Shown in pieces: positions 18,427-26,965 of a stretch of DNA of 64,000 nucleotides. This stretch comes from Methylotenera sp. GTDB lineage: Bacteria; Pseudomonadota; Gammaproteobacteria; Burkholderiales; Methylophilaceae. The stretch spans positions 156,001-220,000 of the forward strand of contig NZ_JAUXOY010000014.1 in the NCBI RefSeq assembly GCF_030684185.1, in the 5' to 3' direction. The notes beneath the pieces are model-generated. The model was not told the origin of the DNA. It did no database searches and saw nothing but the letters and a program-made list of their open reading frames with translations. Numbering within the stretch: the stretch's first letter is position 1; each line of letters begins with the position of its first letter. A program made the translations under genes and the position numbers.

Positions 18427-20019
18427 TTAAATTGCATTTATATTATTAAGCAAATATTGCGCTTGTGTTTGCACTGCGGAGATATCTTGCCCACTTAATC
18501 GATCTATATTTTTAGCCATTAACGCGGTGCGTGGGTTGCGGCTAAAGGTGTAGTAATGCGTAATTAGAAAATTCCAATAAAGTGTGGTGGTTGGGCAAGC
18601 ATTTTCGCCCATTTTTAGTTCTGGCTTATATTTACACTGGTTGCAATAGTTACTCATGCGATTAATATAGGCGCCGCTGGCAACGTAGGGTTTACTGGTA
18701 AAGCGCCCACCGTTTGCGTATAAAGCCATTCCTGCCACATTCGGCAATTCTACCCATTCCACGGCATCAACATACACGGCCAAATACCATGCCTCAACCT
18801 CACGCGGATTAATCTCTGCCAAAACACCAAACATGCCAGTCACCATTAAGCGTTGAATATGGTGCGCGTAGCCAAGTTTCATGGTGTCATTTACCGTTTG
18901 CCGCATGCAGTTCATGTGCGTTTCACCAGTCCAATACCAGTTTGGCAATGAGCGTGTGTGGTCATAATGGTTGCTCTCTCCCATTTGCGGCATATCTAGC
19001 CAATATACGCCGCGTATAAACTCGCGCCAGCCTAAAATTTGCCGAATAAAGCCTTCTACACTTGCTAATGGTAACGCCTTAGTAAGTGGTGATTGATGTT
19101 TTTGGTAGGCAAAAACCGCCGCCGCAATCACTTCGCGCGGGTTTAGCAGTTTTAAATTGAGAGAGGTAGAAAGCAGCGAATGCCATAAATACGGGCTTTG
19201 GCTGCTATTGTCTGATTGCCACATCGCGTCTTGATGGGCGCCAAAATTTGCTAACTTATTTTTGATAAAGTCATCTAGAAATATAAGTGCCTCCGCACGC
19301 GTCACAGGCCAAATAAAGTTTGCCAAACTTCCTGGGTGATTAGCAAAACTCTGCTCGACTGTATCAATAACAGCTTGGGTAACTTCATCAATATTCACTT
19401 GAGGCGCTATGGGCACATTTTGAGGGCCTGCTTTATTAAAGCTTTTGCGGTTTTCAATATCGTAATTCCAAGTACCGCCGACGGGCTCACTACCCTCCAT
19501 TAGCACACCATATTTTTGGCGCATTTTGCGATAAAAAAACTCCATACGAAGTTCTTTTTTTTGCAATTTTTTACCATCTGTCGCCCAATGCTCAAAATCG
19601 GCTTTGCTGCACATAAAATGGGTATCATCGCGCAAAGATAATGGTGTGTTCATTGCTTTACATAGCCCGATTAAATCTTGCTGAATGCGATATTCTCCTG
19701 GCTCGCATACAATCACTCTTTGTGGTTTTAATGTTGCGATTTGGTGTGCCCAAGCAGCTTTTAACGTTACAAAGTCATGCTCACCCAGTTTTAAGTAGCT
19801 GCTATGTAAGCCGCATGAATACAGTCTTATAAGTGCCTCATAAAAATGACGCATAGCTGATAAAAACAGCACAATTCGAGCTTTGTGGCTCCAAACCTGT
19901 GTCGCTTCATGGCGCACTTCAACCATTAAGATAGCATCTTGTGAAGCATCAAAGCCTTCTAGCGCTGGATTATCAAAATTTAATTGATCCCCCAAAATCA
20001 AAATTAGGTTTCGTGTCAT
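18427..20019 (-). CDS. Iron-sulfur (6-4) photolyase / cryptochrome (FeS-BCP, PhrB type)
   Basis: 530 aa. The N-terminal RNLILILGDQLNFDNPAL block and the C-terminal FAD domain match the deoxyribodipyrimidine-photolyase-related family, whose best-studied member is Agrobacterium PhrB. Four cysteines at 371, 459, 462 and 475 have exactly the spacing of the PhrB [4Fe-4S] ligands as I remember them (350, 438, 441, 454). The GMFGVLAEINPREVEAWYLA and YVDAVEWVELPN segments belong to the FAD/DNA site. Expected activity is light-driven repair of (6-4) photoproducts. The start codon overlaps the stop of the upstream DUF2256 gene (TAATG), so the two are translationally coupled. No MTHF-type N-terminal chromophore motif can be claimed. 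Confidence 0.9.
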   Translation of the reverse strand: MTRNLILILGDQLNFDNPALEGFDASQDAILMVEVRHEATQVWSHKARIVLFLSAMRHFYEALIRLYSCGLHSSYLKLGEHDFVTLKAAWAHQIATLKPQRVIVCEPGEYRIQQDLIGLCKAMNTPLSLRDDTHFMCSKADFEHWATDGKKLQKKELRMEFFYRKMRQKYGVLMEGSEPVGGTWNYDIENRKSFNKAGPQNVPIAPQVNIDEVTQAVIDTVEQSFANHPGSLANFIWPVTRAEALIFLDDFIKNKLANFGAHQDAMWQSDNSSQSPYLWHSLLSTSLNLKLLNPREVIAAAVFAYQKHQSPLTKALPLASVEGFIRQILGWREFIRGVYWLDMPQMGESNHYDHTRSLPNWYWTGETHMNCMRQTVNDTMKLGYAHHIQRLMVTGMFGVLAEINPREVEAWYLAVYVDAVEWVELPNVAGMALYANGGRFTSKPYVASGAYINRMSNYCNQCKYKPELKMGENACPTTTLYWNFLITHYYTFSRNPRTALMAKNIDRLSGQDISAVQTQAQYLLNNINAI

Positions 20020-20180
20020 TACTTAACTTTTGATATTTTTCGACACTTGTCAGAACAATATTTGATGGAATCCCAGTTTTTAGCCCAAGATTTACGCCAT
20101 GACATATTTAAGCCGCAGTGTGCGCATACTTTGCTTGGTAAGGTACTTTTATGGCCACTAAATTTAGATTGATTCGTCAC
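20019..20180 (-). CDS. DUF2256 small zinc-finger protein
   Basis: 53 aa from a GTG start. It has CAHCGLNMSWRKSWAKNW then YCSDKCRK: two CxxC-type pairs with the MxWRKxW block that I recall as DUF2256. These tiny proteins are often next to photolyase/cryptochrome genes. The stop TAA overlaps the ATG of the photolyase by one base, which is strong support that this short frame is real. Role unknown; a zinc-binding partner or chaperone of the photolyase is an inference. No strong ribosome-binding site is seen before the GTG. Confidence 0.8.
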   Translation of the reverse strand: MTNQSKFSGHKSTLPSKVCAHCGLNMSWRKSWAKNWDSIKYCSDKCRKISKVK

Positions 20181-20300
20181 TTGATAATGATTTTATTAAC
20201 GGATTGTAGTGAAGTCTGATCATGCCGCTGATGGCGATGCAAAGACTGAGAAGTAGGAAATAACTGCATAAATATTTATATTTAATGTAAGCCTAAATAC

Positions 20301-20762
20301 CTACTGCTTTATTTCTTGGCCATCAACATATGAGCTTTTGTATTTAACGCTGCCGTCTTTGTTCCATACGGTTTCTACACCTTCTTTTTTGCCATTTACA
20401 AAGTGAGCTTGTGCCCTCATTTGGCCGTTTTCATACCACTGAGTGAAGCTGCCGTGCTCGCGTCCCCCTTTGTAATTGGCCTCTAGCTTAAGTTGTCCAC
20501 TTTCATACCATTGGTTCCAAACGCCATCCTCTTTGTCATCTACATAGTTAGTTTGAATATGTAAGTTGCCATTGACGTACCAAAATTTTTCTAAGCCTTG
20601 TTTTTTACCCTTTACAACATTCACTTCGTATTTAGGCTTGCCATCTGCATGCTGTTCTTTTTGAGTTCCAGTAAAGTTTTTATCAAAAATTGTTTGTGCA
20701 ATTGAATTAGTGCTAAAAATTGTAAAAATTAAGCTAGATAATATTAGGTTAAGTGTTTTCAT
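20301..20762 (-). CDS. Secreted YwqK-type protein with MORN-like repeats
   Basis: 153 aa from ATG at 20762 (an earlier ATG at 20768 is also possible). A signal peptide (about 1-22, ending NSIAQ) is followed by five or six repeats of the pattern YxNGxL/M..xxxYxxGxxxG, such as WYESGQLKLEANYKGGREHG and WYENGQMRAQAHFVNGKKEG. This is the MORN variant of the YwqK antitoxin family, but the signal peptide implies a periplasmic or outer-membrane location, not a cytoplasmic antitoxin. No partner toxin gene is adjacent. It lies inside the segment bracketed by the long direct repeats. Confidence 0.8.
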   Translation of the reverse strand: MKTLNLILSSLIFTIFSTNSIAQTIFDKNFTGTQKEQHADGKPKYEVNVVKGKKQGLEKFWYVNGNLHIQTNYVDDKEDGVWNQWYESGQLKLEANYKGGREHGSFTQWYENGQMRAQAHFVNGKKEGVETVWNKDGSVKYKSSYVDGQEIKQ

Positions 20763-21051
20763 AATCATGTTGATGAGTTAAATAGATAACTTAAGATACA
20801 AAATTAATTTATTTGTTCCGTGTATTATTTTATTAATTATTTAAAAAGAAAAGCCTAGTAATCTGGTGAGTGAAAATACCGATGATTTTTTGGTCACAAC
20901 TGATTGTTTTGAATATTTTAAGGTAAGAGCGAAGTAGGACTTTGTACAAAAATGTTCGGCATAGGTGTCGATTTTAGTGTAAATAAAAATTAAGCCTAAA
21001 AATAACTTACAATTCTTTAGTTTTTTGGCGTGATAGTAACCACTCGCTTTC

Positions 21052-21408
21052 ACTCGTAATCCGTTGGTGCTGTGTTCGACTCACAGGGGGCCACCAAAAA
21101 ATCGGCTTGCATGATGACGTCATGTAGGCCTTTTTTCTTTTGCAGTACAATAGAAGTTGAAAATGTATAACGCATTAGTACTCGAATATCTAAAGAAGCA
21201 TGGACAAAGGCTCGATAGAGAGATTGCCAAAGAAACAGGGATTTCACTTACCCAAGTACGCAGCGCAATTTCAGAGCTGGAGAGTACAAAGTCGGTATCT
21301 AGTTGCAGCGTTACAAATTTTGAGGATGGTGTAGCAACTGAGGGGATGTTATGCCGAATTTCTGGCTATATTCCCCCGGCAGCACCAGGTAAAAAATCTG
21401 GAGTATAG
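21052..21408. repeat. Long direct repeat, copy 2 (truncated tRNA plus winged-helix gene)
   Basis: Matches 17457-17814 with a few changes. The tRNA part is only its 3' end: it starts in the anticodon loop (CTCGTAA in place of CTCATAA), has one G fewer in the acceptor (GGGGG instead of GGGGGG before CCACC), and has no 5' half, so it cannot make a tRNA. The terminator hairpin is kept, and the winged-helix gene follows. Identity ends at the stop codon. Confidence 0.9.
21163..21408 (+). CDS. Small winged-helix DNA-binding protein, copy 2
   Basis: 81 aa, differing from the copy at 17569 at only two residues near the end (GKKSGV instead of GRKPGV). Most nucleotide changes are silent or in the tail, so the protein has been under selection or the duplication is recent. 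The ribosome-binding site has changed from AGGAG to AGAAG, so this copy is probably translated less. It is read away from the truncated tRNA and towards the AsmA-like gene. Confidence 0.68.
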   Translation: MYNALVLEYLKKHGQRLDREIAKETGISLTQVRSAISELESTKSVSSCSVTNFEDGVATEGMLCRISGYIPPAAPGKKSGV

Positions 21409-21544
21409 TGTTGTAAACTGTAAATAGAAGAGAGTGGTTAATTGTAATTCATGACCGGTAGCGCTAATAGGCTTAATGTGAGACTAATACTAGTTAAAAT
21501 TATCAGACACTTGCATCTCTAAAAGTTGGAAATTAGAACATATC

Positions 21545-22891
21545 TTGAAATGGTTTAAACGTATATTAGTTCTAATCGGGCTGCTGCTTGCACTTGCGGT
21601 GGCCTTACCGTTTTTTATTTCATTAAATGATTACATTCCACGAATTGAGAGGGAGGTCTCGGTTAAACTCAAAGAACCAGTAACGATTAAAAGCATCAGA
21701 TTCGCTTCATTGCCAACGCCGCACATTAGTGTAGATGGAATTTCAATCGGCACAACCGAAGATATTATCTTAGGCAAAATAGTGGTGACCCCGGATATTT
21801 TTTCATTACTGCAGTCTCATATTGTCATCAAGAGTATCGAAATTGACTCTCCGGTAATAACGCAGAAAGGGATTGATAAACTTACAGAATGGAGCAAGGC
21901 AGATGCCGCCCATTCGCCGCAAGAGCCAACGCAATATAGGGTCGAGAGCATTCGTTTGAGTAATGCACTTATGAATTTTGACAAGAAGAGTTTCGGGCCA
22001 TTTGATGCACGCATTAACCTAGATAGTAATGGCAAGCCAGAAAATGCTTCTATTACCACTCCAGATGACACGCTCAAAATCTTTATCAAGCCCGATCAGT
22101 CAAACTATCTGATTGATGCAAGTGCAAAAAAATGGACTTTGCCAATTGGGCCACAGATCGAGCTTGATGAATTGAGTATCAGGGGTGTTGCAACAATCAA
22201 GGATATCGAATTAAGTCAAATTAGTTGCAAGCTATACGGAGGAACAGTCAATGGCAAAATCCTCTTTAGTTGGCAGAATGGATTTAAACTCAGCGGAAAT
22301 CTTAACATTAGCCAAGTTGAGATGCAGAAGATAGCCTCTATGCTATCTTCTAAAACTCACATTAGCGGAAAACTTGATGCAAAACCTGTTTTCTCCGCAT
22401 CGGCAGGTACCGTAGATAAAATGATGAATACGCTGCATATGGAAACTCATTTTAATGTTAAAAACGGTGTGCTGTACGGTGTTGATATTCAGCAAGCTGC
22501 AACTCATCTAATCAAGAAGGGATCTTCAGGTGGAGTAACCCGGTTCGATCAATTATCCGGCCATCTTGTGATGGCCCATAGAGGCTACAGTTTTACGCAG
22601 CTTAAGATTGCCTCTGGCACGTTGGCTGTTGAAGGCAACGTCGATATCTCACCGAAAAAAGATCTGTCAGGACGCATAAATGCTCAGGTCAAAGCGGTTG
22701 GTATGAGTACCACTGTGCCGCTCAACGTTGGAGGGACAATCGACTCACCCTTACTTTATCCTACAGGCGCGACCATTGCAGGCGCTGCGGTTGGAACTGC
22801 CATAATGGGGCCAGGGGTAGGCACTTCTGTAGGGGCAAAAGTTGGAGGATGGGTCGGAAATTTGTTCGGCAATAAGAAGGAAAAAAAATGA
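21545..22891 (+). CDS. AsmA family protein
   Basis: 448 aa, from TTG. An N-terminal membrane anchor (about 5-27, ILVLIGLLLALAVALPFFI) is followed by an AsmA-like region (LNDYIPRIEREVSVKLKEPV, SIEIDSPVITQKG) and a C-terminal half with the GGTIDSPLLYPTG motif near its end, then a Gly/Ala-rich tail. AsmA-like proteins are inner-membrane anchored, span the periplasm and are thought to carry lipid to the outer membrane. At 448 aa it is shorter than E. coli AsmA (~617). The TTG start lacks a clear ribosome-binding site. Confidence 0.82.
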   Translation: MKWFKRILVLIGLLLALAVALPFFISLNDYIPRIEREVSVKLKEPVTIKSIRFASLPTPHISVDGISIGTTEDIILGKIVVTPDIFSLLQSHIVIKSIEIDSPVITQKGIDKLTEWSKADAAHSPQEPTQYRVESIRLSNALMNFDKKSFGPFDARINLDSNGKPENASITTPDDTLKIFIKPDQSNYLIDASAKKWTLPIGPQIELDELSIRGVATIKDIELSQISCKLYGGTVNGKILFSWQNGFKLSGNLNISQVEMQKIASMLSSKTHISGKLDAKPVFSASAGTVDKMMNTLHMETHFNVKNGVLYGVDIQQAATHLIKKGSSGGVTRFDQLSGHLVMAHRGYSFTQLKIASGTLAVEGNVDISPKKDLSGRINAQVKAVGMSTTVPLNVGGTIDSPLLYPTGATIAGAAVGTAIMGPGVGTSVGAKVGGWVGNLFGNKKEKK

Positions 22892-22980
22892 AAAAATAGC
22901 GGTCTTTTTATCACAAGTTAGTTGATTTAGTTGGTTTTAAAGCAGTAATAGCGACTTTTGACAGATGCTAAATAATACTA

Positions 22981-23012
22981 AAGGGTTATGTGTAAACGTA
23001 ACCCTTTTTTCT
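22981..23012 (+). terminator. Intrinsic terminator after the AsmA-like gene
   Basis: AAGGGTTA (22981-22988) pairs with TAACCCTT (22999-23006), followed by TTTT. Confidence 0.7.
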
Positions 23013-23159
23013 TTGACTTTAATCTGCTGGTACATCATCAGCATATTTTCATCATAGCTTTTTTGGTAGTTGAACTAAGCGCAGCCACCTTAATCATACT
23101 GGTGTATTTAAGAGACAGTCGCAGAGTTTTTTGTAGTGATTTAAACATATGGATTCAGT

Positions 23160-23576
23160 TTGAAAAGAATAATTTTTATTGTTGCGGTTGTACTAATCCC
23201 AATTTCTTTGGGGTGGCTATACCTTATTGAAAGCCAAGGTAATGAAGTTTTAAATAATGAAATTACCTTGCTTGAGAGGGCTGGTGATCAATGTGTCGGC
23301 ATCTCTGAAAGGGCTATAGCGGCAATGGCACCTGTTGTTGAGTTTCAAAAGTTAGAGCTGATAAGTCGTCAGGCTAATGTACTTAAGCAGTGTATGAAAG
23401 ACCATGGTTTCCATGAGAGTCTGGTTTGGAAAAAATATGCTGAACCCTTAGCGAATTTGAAAGCCGCAAAAGAGGGAATTTCTGTTGATGAAGCGCTGGA
23501 GAGTATTAGAAGAACTGATATGCAGAATTTTAAGCCCAAAAACCAAAAGCCACAGTATTGGGCGCGCTTAAATTGA
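23160..23576 (+). CDS. Hypothetical protein with N-terminal membrane segment
   Basis: 138 aa from TTG. The first ~24 residues are hydrophobic (IIFIVAVVLIPISLGWLYLI), either a membrane anchor or an uncleaved signal; the rest is a soluble, mostly helical, charged domain with two cysteines (DQCVGISER, VLKQCMKDHGFHE). I do not recognise the family. It lies in the accessory stretch between the AsmA-like gene and the protease and shares the same direction. Confidence 0.5.
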   Translation: MKRIIFIVAVVLIPISLGWLYLIESQGNEVLNNEITLLERAGDQCVGISERAIAAMAPVVEFQKLELISRQANVLKQCMKDHGFHESLVWKKYAEPLANLKAAKEGISVDEALESIRRTDMQNFKPKNQKPQYWARLN

Positions 23577-23669
23577 TTGGCACTTAGAACTTGCAATATC
23601 TGAATATTGGCTTTCAGAATAAAGCTCTAATTCTATTAAGGCTAATCTTAATTAAGATTAGGTATCAAT

Positions 23670-24683
23670 ATGAAAAAATATTATTTGTTTTTAATCATTA
23701 CCTTTTATGCTCAAAGTTCATTCGCCCAGCCTGATATAGTAGAACTCCTAGCGCTTAATGATTCATTGGTACAAGTTTCTGTAGATCTGCCTAATGGCAT
23801 AACTGGTAATGGTTCGGGAGTGGTAGTAAGTAAAGAGTATGTAGCAACCAATTGCCATGTTTTAGCTAATGCCAAAGGCGCTAGTATCACAAAATACCGT
23901 GATGGATATAAACCTATCGCTATGAAGGCCGACTGGAAACATGACTTGTGCTTGCTGAAATTTGATGGTTTGCCATTCAAACCTGTAATAATGCGCGATA
24001 GTAAAACCTTGCAATATGAAGAAGAGATATTTAGTCTTGGTTACCCAGTTGGAAATAATGTACCACAGCCTTCATTCGGTAATATTAAAGGCTCATACCC
24101 TTTAGATGGCAGCGTGATTATTAGAACTAATGCTGCTTTTGCAATGGGTTCAAGCGGTGGTGCTTTATTTGATCAACAGTTTAATTTAATTGGGATTACT
24201 AGTTTTAAAAGCCCTGGTTCACAAGGTTACTTTTACAGTTTGCCCGTCGAATGGATAAAGCGCCTTTTTGACGCACCCGATATATTGTCATTAAACACTA
24301 ATGACACACCATTTTGGGCGTTACCTTTAGAAAAAAGACCTTATTTCATGCAAATCGTCATTCCTTATCAGAATCATCAATGGAGTTCATTAAAAAAAAT
24401 CGCGCAAGCTTGGACGATACAGGAGCCTAAGTCTGCAGATGCATGGTATTTTCTGGGATTGGCGGAAGAAGGAGGGAACGAAATTGCATTAGCAAAAGAA
24501 AATTTCGGTAAGGCACAAAAATTAAATGAGCGTCATTTGGACGCTATGATTGCTTTGTCCAAAATTGCATATTTGCAAAATGACTTGAGTTCTCTTGAAA
24601 AACTCAAAGAGAAAATAGGGTTGATTAGCCAAGTGCAAGGTGAAATAATTGCGCAAAAAATTAGTGATTTAAAAAATCATTAA
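23670..24683 (+). CDS. Secreted trypsin-like serine protease with C-terminal TPR
   Basis: 337 aa. A signal peptide (about 1-19, ending SSFA) precedes an S1-type peptidase domain with an intact triad: His63 in ATNCHVLAN, Asp92 in KHDLCLLKF and Ser162 in MGSSGGALFD. The region from about 230 to the end is helical and contains a TPR-like unit (ADAWYFLGLAEEGGNEIALA). There is no PDZ domain, unlike DegP/DegS. A periplasmic protease or processing enzyme is likely; the substrate is unknown. Confidence 0.82.
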   Translation: MKKYYLFLIITFYAQSSFAQPDIVELLALNDSLVQVSVDLPNGITGNGSGVVVSKEYVATNCHVLANAKGASITKYRDGYKPIAMKADWKHDLCLLKFDGLPFKPVIMRDSKTLQYEEEIFSLGYPVGNNVPQPSFGNIKGSYPLDGSVIIRTNAAFAMGSSGGALFDQQFNLIGITSFKSPGSQGYFYSLPVEWIKRLFDAPDILSLNTNDTPFWALPLEKRPYFMQIVIPYQNHQWSSLKKIAQAWTIQEPKSADAWYFLGLAEEGGNEIALAKENFGKAQKLNERHLDAMIALSKIAYLQNDLSSLEKLKEKIGLISQVQGEIIAQKISDLKNH

Positions 24684-24822
24684 TTAATCACTGCCCCGTA
24701 AAAGTGAAAAATTAGAGATTGAATATCTATATCAATAAAAAAATTTAATTATTCGTGCGCAAAGTGTGGCTTTTTAGCACAAGAATGCCCAGTTATAGTG
24801 GGGGAAATTATAAATTGACGAA

Positions 24823-25050
24823 TCAATCAAAATCATCAGCATCGTGAGATACTAGAATTTCTGGAGATTTTACTGGCTCTGCTTCATATCCGGCCTTCTC
24901 TAATTTAATTCTATATTCACAAGATGGAAGATGCCCCTCTAGCCTACCGTTGATAATAGTAGTTTCTACTTTGCAGTGAACACAACGATACTTGTGCATT
25001 TGACCCTCTATATGTTCCTGAGGGTAATCTATGTAGTAAAGTTTTTTCAT
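24823..25050 (-). CDS. Small Cys-containing protein, unknown
   Basis: 75 aa. It has CxxC (YRCVHCKVETT, residues 23 and 26) and a later HLPSC, a possible single zinc site, and an acidic tail ending DADDFD. A good ribosome-binding site (GAAGGAAG) precedes the ATG. I do not recognise a family. Divergent from the membrane protein at 25117. Confidence 0.6.
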   Translation of the reverse strand: MKKLYYIDYPQEHIEGQMHKYRCVHCKVETTIINGRLEGHLPSCEYRIKLEKAGYEAEPVKSPEILVSHDADDFD

Positions 25051-25116
25051 TATTTGCTTCCTTCAATATAATGATTACCTTAGCTAGTATACCTATCAAC
25101 GCCTAAAAAGAGATAT

Positions 25117-25323
25117 ATGAAAATTATATTAAAAAAATTTGCAAACTTATTAACCATTGCTACAACCATATTTTTGGTTGTTGGACTTGGATATGCGGTC
25201 GTAAAAAATCAGCCCATAGGAGATTTGATTTCAGAAATTGCTTTTTGTTATTTAACAGTTGCTGTTTTCAACTATTTTATATTTGGTGCGGCTACATTGT
25301 GGCATAAGAAAAGTGATATGTAA
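25117..25323 (+). CDS. Small membrane protein, unknown
   Basis: 68 aa with two predicted membrane helices (about 12-30 and 42-60) around a short loop KNQPIGD. Positively charged N-terminus, Lys-rich C-terminus. I recognise no family. It ends 109 bases before a strong bidirectional terminator. Confidence 0.5.
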   Translation: MKIILKKFANLLTIATTIFLVVGLGYAVVKNQPIGDLISEIAFCYLTVAVFNYFIFGAATLWHKKSDM

Positions 25324-25431
25324 CGGCAATATGGGTATAGGCTTTTTAATTTTACGGTCAATATTGACTAATAAACCTTGCTTGTTGCGGTGTATCAATC
25401 ATTAGAATTTTGACGCTCGTAGGATTGTCAA

Positions 25432-25460
25432 CAAAAAGCTCACATATGTGAGCTTTTTGT
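25432..25460. terminator. Bidirectional terminator between small membrane gene and fadL-like gene
   Basis: A perfect inverted repeat CAAAAAGCTCACAT/ATGTGAGCTTTTTG with no loop bases beyond the palindrome centre. It has A- and T-runs at both ends, suited to both convergent genes. Confidence 0.85.
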
Positions 25461-25473
25461 TGATTATTTTAGG

Positions 25474-26724
25474 TTAAAAGTTATGCGTGTATTGCATGCT
25501 TAGAATATTAACGTTGCTATCGTATTTGCCTTTAATGTGGCCGTTACCAGGTGTAGCGGGTGTAGTAGGAGAAGTGGCTGTTTGATTATCATCAATTGAG
25601 GCATCCTTAATAAATAAATGCGAGTATCCCACATCTAGTTTTCCGCTAGGCGTTACCTGCCAGCCTGCACCCAGTGATAACCACTTTCTATCATTGCCAG
25701 GAATACGTGCGGTTCGGAACTGGTCACTAATTGCTTCTTGATCATACGCTAAACCTACACGCAGTTTGATGTCATCGCTATAGTGATAGTTTGCGCCAAT
25801 GGAGTAACGCATGGTGTTTCTCCAGTTTTCTGGTGTGACTGAGTCAGGTACGGCATTTGCAAAATCTATACGTAATTCTTTAAAGCGGCTCCAGCGTGTC
25901 CATGTCACGTCACCCATTAAATCCCAGGTGTCATTTAAGCGACTAAATGCACTGACGGAAAAATTTTCTGGTAGTGAGACGGCTGCAGTCACGTTGGTAT
26001 TAAGCGGGGCATATGTAGACGTTGATTTTCCCTCTAAATGTTGATTGACTTTAGAGCGATAAGCTACGCCTACACGAGTATCTGCAGTTGCTTGGTAAAT
26101 AGCACCAAGATTTACGCCGAAACCCCAATTATCGCCTTTAATCTTTACGCTAGGTTCTGCAACGCCAAGATTCACGGCACGAGTAAGCTCCGCTTGTGCC
26201 CACATAGCAGAGATTCCAACGCCTAAAGAAAGCTGATCATTCACTTTAAAAGCAATTGCAGGATTGATGTTAATTGTTTTAAGCTCAGATTTAATCGCTT
26301 GAAAGCGACCAATCCAAGTTGGGTCATATTCCGTTTTTAAGCCAAAAGGCGCATTCATGCCTATGCCAAATTTTAGGGTGTCGGTTAAATCCATTTTGTA
26401 GTAAAAATTAGGTACAAAAGCTAAATCTCCTGCATCGCCACCTTCGCTACCTAATGGTCTGCCGCCACCTCCAGCGACAGATTCTTTATTATTAAACTCT
26501 GCACTAGGCTTAATAAGGTGAATCGCACCAACAATTTGTGTGCCTTGAATATAAGTCATGCCCGCTGGGTTAAAAAATATTGTACTTGCATCTTCGGCTA
26601 CTGCACCTCCGCCAGCATAGGCGTTGCCCATGCCACTGGCGCTTTGCTCAATAAGCGCGAACCCCGCAGCTTGTGCAGCGATTGGAGTGGTAAAAATCAC
26701 AAAAGATAACAATATTTTTTTCAT
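25474..26724 (-). CDS. FadL/OmpP1 family outer-membrane transporter
   Basis: 416 aa. A signal peptide (about 1-19, ending AAQA) is followed by the FadL N-terminal plug signature AGFALIEQSASGMGNAYAGG and FFNPAGMTYI, then a beta-barrel ending in an aromatic residue (MQYTHNF). The family moves hydrophobic compounds such as long-chain fatty acids, and in other bacteria aromatic hydrocarbons, through the outer membrane. It lies next to the fatty-acid signal gene rpfF, divergent from it, so import or export of the signal is a tempting but untested idea. Confidence 0.88.
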   Translation of the reverse strand: MKKILLSFVIFTTPIAAQAAGFALIEQSASGMGNAYAGGGAVAEDASTIFFNPAGMTYIQGTQIVGAIHLIKPSAEFNNKESVAGGGGRPLGSEGGDAGDLAFVPNFYYKMDLTDTLKFGIGMNAPFGLKTEYDPTWIGRFQAIKSELKTININPAIAFKVNDQLSLGVGISAMWAQAELTRAVNLGVAEPSVKIKGDNWGFGVNLGAIYQATADTRVGVAYRSKVNQHLEGKSTSTYAPLNTNVTAAVSLPENFSVSAFSRLNDTWDLMGDVTWTRWSRFKELRIDFANAVPDSVTPENWRNTMRYSIGANYHYSDDIKLRVGLAYDQEAISDQFRTARIPGNDRKWLSLGAGWQVTPSGKLDVGYSHLFIKDASIDDNQTATSPTTPATPGNGHIKGKYDSNVNILSMQYTHNF

Positions 26725-26799
26725 AATATTTAGGGTTTCGTAAAAGAAAGATTAGTGGAAAACAAAAAATAACATATCAAAATACTTTTTTATACAAAT

Positions 26800-26827
26800 T
26801 TGTAACAATTTGATTAAAACATATAAT
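26800..26827 (+). promoter_or_regulatory. Possible rpfF promoter
   Basis: TTGTAA (26800-26805) and TATAAT (26822-26827) with a 16-base spacer, about 140 bases before rpfF. The 241-base divergent gap is AT-rich and must also hold the fadL-like promoter. Confidence 0.45.
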
Positions 26828-26965
26828 GTTGCAATTTTCCAACAATTCAAACTATAAAAATATAGTTAAATAAAATCATTTAGTTGAGAGGCATAATTTT
26901 TAAGCCTATAGTTGTAATCATTCATTATTCTTAATCAATAACAATGTCAATTTAAGGGGGTTAGT

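Noticed and set aside
20841-21053. 70-codon minus-strand frame upstream of repeat copy 2
   Set aside because: Composition is unlike the neighbours, there is no ribosome-binding site, and it runs into the tRNA fragment.
21052-21098. Second tRNA gene
   Set aside because: Only the anticodon loop and 3' half exist; no D arm or 5' acceptor strand is found upstream, and one acceptor base is deleted.
22988-23230. 80-codon plus-strand frame starting within the terminator after the AsmA-like gene
   Set aside because: It starts inside a terminator hairpin, is Phe-rich by AT bias, and overlaps the better-supported 138-aa gene in another frame.
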